Positions 7,741 through 9,029 of a stretch of DNA of 9,029 bases are shown piece by piece. Made by a program: the position numbers and the translations under genes. Under the pieces are notes generated by a model. It was not told the origin of the DNA and did no database searches. It saw only the letters and a list, made by a program, of their open reading frames with translations. The DNA is taken from the NCBI GenBank assembly GCA_016303235.1, contig JAEDMB010000073.1, positions 1-9,029 of the forward strand, given 5' to 3'. Position 1 is the first letter of the stretch, and each line of letters begins with the position of its first letter. This DNA is from Oscillospiraceae bacterium (GTDB lineage Bacteria; Bacillota; Clostridia; Oscillospirales; Ruminococcaceae).

Positions 7741-8484
7741 TCAGACACCTCCGAATCTTCTTCCTCTTTTTGAAAATTCAATAAGAGCCTTGTCAAGTTC
7801 CTTTGGCGTAAAGTCAGGCCAGAGAACATCAGTAAAATAATATTCAGCATATGCCGACTGCCATATAAGAAAGTTTGAAAGTCTTAATTCACCGCTTGGT
7901 CTGATTATCAGGTCAACATCGGGAGCTTCATGCGTATAGAGAAAATCATTTACAGTATTTTCATTTATATCGGATATTTCAAGCTCACCGTCTTTTACTT
8001 TCTGAGCAATCTGCCGTGTAGCATTAGCAATTTCAGCACGTCCCCCGTAATTTACTGCCATCATCAGAGTCATTTCCTTATAATCCTTTGTATCATATTC
8101 CAAATCCCTGATTTTCTGCTGTAAATCCTCATCAAGCTCGCTTATATCGCCGAGAAAAATCATTCTTGTATTTTCGGAAAGATAGTTTCTTACATCAATG
8201 ATATATTCTCTGAAAAGATTCATAATAGCATTTACTTCATCTTTGGGGCGTTTCCAGTTTTCAGTTGAAAAGGCGTAGAAAGATATATATGGTATGCCGA
8301 TATCCTTGCAGTATCTTACAATCTTTCTGAAAGTTTTAGCTCCCTCGGTATGTCCGAAAGTTCTCGGCAGACCTCTTTTTTTAGCCCATCTGCCGTTGCC
8401 GTCCATTATGAATCCGATATGCTGTGGAAGATTTTCCGGAAGTCTTTCCTCCGCACCGTTTTTCTTATTATTAAATATAGCCAT
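7741..8484 (-). CDS. uppS: Isoprenyl transferase / undecaprenyl diphosphate synthase (cis-prenyltransferase)
   Basis: UppS condenses farnesyl diphosphate with IPP units to give undecaprenyl diphosphate, the carrier for peptidoglycan and other wall polymers. It is a soluble or membrane-peripheral homodimer. The 247 residues match the bacterial family (about 240-260). Motifs seen: IMDGNGRWAKKRG (26-38; D28 is the catalytic, metal-binding Asp), FGHTEGAK (43-50), FYAFSTENWKRP (69-80), NYGGRAEI (145-152), and the C-terminal diphosphate-binding stretch IRPSGELRLSNFLIWQ (194-209) followed by YAEYYFTDVLWPDF (212-225). RPSGE in place of the common RTSGE/RTGGE is a small variation. The start at 8484 leaves a typical short polar N-terminus; GGTGA 6 nt upstream is a modest ribosome binding site. 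Chain length cannot be proven from sequence, but the context favours the C55 enzyme. Confidence 0.96.
   Translation of the reverse strand: MAIFNNKKNGAEERLPENLPQHIGFIMDGNGRWAKKRGLPRTFGHTEGAKTFRKIVRYCKDIGIPYISFYAFSTENWKRPKDEVNAIMNLFREYIIDVRNYLSENTRMIFLGDISELDEDLQQKIRDLEYDTKDYKEMTLMMAVNYGGRAEIANATRQIAQKVKDGELEISDINENTVNDFLYTHEAPDVDLIIRPSGELRLSNFLIWQSAYAEYYFTDVLWPDFTPKELDKALIEFSKRGRRFGGV
7748..7752 (-). promoter_or_regulatory. Strong ribosome binding site of cdsA within the 3' end of uppS
   Basis: GGAGG (extending as GGAGGTG) lies 7 nt before the cdsA ATG and inside the last codons of uppS, which end FGGV-stop. This is a near-perfect match to the 16S anti-Shine-Dalgarno and secures the cdsA start immediately after the uppS TGA. 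Confidence 0.85.
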
Positions 8485-8490
8485 GAATAT

Positions 8491-8495
8491 TCACC
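8491..8495 (-). promoter_or_regulatory. Modest ribosome binding site of uppS
   Basis: The 17-nt frr-uppS gap contains GGTGA, 6 nt before the uppS ATG. It pairs with the UCACC part of the 16S 3' end rather than the CCUCC core, so it should be weaker than the cdsA and rseP sites. Confidence 0.5.
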
Positions 8496-8501
8496 GGAAA
8501 G

Positions 8502-9029
8502 TTATATGCTCATAACTTCCTTTTCCTTTTCGGCAACAGCCTTGTCAACATCGGTGCAGAATTTATCTGTCAAATCCTGAACCTTCTTTTCGCAGTCCTT
8601 GAGGTCGTCCTCTGTGATTTCTGAATTTTTCTTCATAGTCTTGAATTTTTCCATAGTATCACGTCTGATTGAACGGATAGCTACTTTACATTCCTCGCCG
8701 TACTTCTTGATTGACTTGCATAGTTCCTTACGTCTGTCCTCTGTAAGCTGTGGGAATACAAGGCGGATTGAATTTCCGTCATCAGTAGGATTGATTCCGA
8801 TATCAGATGCCTGTATAGCTTTTTCGATAGCCTTAAGCTGTGATTTATCCCACGGCTGAATTACAAGTATTCTTGCCTCTGATACTGATACGGCTGCCAT
8901 CTGGTTTACAGGTGTGGGAACTCCGTAATAATCAACGGTAACCTTATCAAGAATTGCGGGATTTGCTCTGCCTGCTCTTATTGATGCAAATTCATTGCCG
9001 AGACTTTTAAGGCTTTTGTTCATTTTTTC
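8502..9029 (-). CDS. frr: Ribosome recycling factor (5' end beyond window)
   Basis: RRF acts with EF-G in the cytoplasm to split post-termination ribosomes. The frame is open to the right edge. 175 residues are visible, and the family is about 185, so about 10 N-terminal residues are cut off. The Met at 9023 is internal, since EK precedes it in frame just as in the usual EEKM-type start of helix 1; it should not be taken as the start. Counting from that Met, the sequence has SIRAGRANPAILDKV (14-28) at the hinge into domain II, YYGVPTPVNQMA (32-43), ILVIQPWDK (52-60), GNSIRLVFPQLTEDRR (83-98), and the return helix KVAIRSIRRD (113-122) with the conserved ribosome-contacting arginines. The C-terminal helix ends EKEKEVMSI. 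In Firmicutes pyrH and tsf usually lie upstream, outside this window. Confidence 0.97.
   Translation of the reverse strand, partial: EKMNKSLKSLGNEFASIRAGRANPAILDKVTVDYYGVPTPVNQMAAVSVSEARILVIQPWDKSQLKAIEKAIQASDIGINPTDDGNSIRLVFPQLTEDRRKELCKSIKKYGEECKVAIRSIRRDTMEKFKTMKKNSEITEDDLKDCEKKVQDLTDKFCTDVDKAVAEKEKEVMSI

Noticed and set aside
9021..9023. Met at 9023 as the true start of frr
   Set aside because: The frame continues upstream (Glu-Lys) to the edge, and RRF proteins normally have about 12 residues before this Met, so the gene is cut by the window.
1..9029. Mobile element, CRISPR array, prophage, defence or other novel system
   Set aside because: All bases but about 100 are accounted for by seven conserved housekeeping genes in a conserved order. 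I saw no direct-repeat arrays, transposase motifs or compositional break.

Overview
The window looks like a piece of low-GC Firmicute (Clostridia) chromosome, most likely from a Ruminococcus/Oscillospiraceae-type organism. The evidence is the AT-rich composition, a PolC-type (Gram-positive) replicative polymerase, strong AGGAGG-like ribosome binding sites, and the conserved Firmicute gene order around frr-uppS-cdsA-dxr. The family-level placement is an inference from general familiarity with these proteins; no database was searched.

Every supported gene is on the minus strand, so the order of transcription runs from the right edge to the left: frr (ribosome recycling factor, 5' end cut by the window edge), uppS (undecaprenyl diphosphate synthase), cdsA (CDP-diacylglycerol synthase), dxr (DXP reductoisomerase), rseP (site-2 membrane protease), ispG (HMBPP synthase), and polC (DNA polymerase III alpha, Gram-positive type, 3' end cut by the window edge). 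The gaps are 17, 0, 66, 1, 12 and 6 nt, so the whole window reads as one operon-like unit with almost no non-coding DNA. No stretch over 70 nt lacks a gene. I see no tRNA, rRNA, CRISPR array, insertion sequence or clear promoter.

The genes fall into linked jobs. Dxr and IspG are steps of the MEP isoprenoid pathway, which makes the IPP/DMAPP that UppS polymerises into the lipid carrier for cell-wall synthesis. CdsA supplies CDP-diacylglycerol for phospholipids. RseP is an intramembrane protease of envelope stress and signal-peptide turnover. Frr and PolC serve translation and replication. The set therefore couples growth-rate functions (translation, replication) to envelope precursor supply.

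The only sizeable intergenic gap, cdsA-dxr, holds a perfect 9-bp GC-rich hairpin with no U-tract, just upstream of a poorly spaced Shine-Dalgarno sequence for dxr. This is the most notable non-coding signal. The window is otherwise an ordinary housekeeping region, and I found no evidence of a new system. The remaining findings are modest: an altered N-terminal motif in IspG, a variant third-aspartate motif in PolC, and ispG sitting where proS lies in Bacillus.
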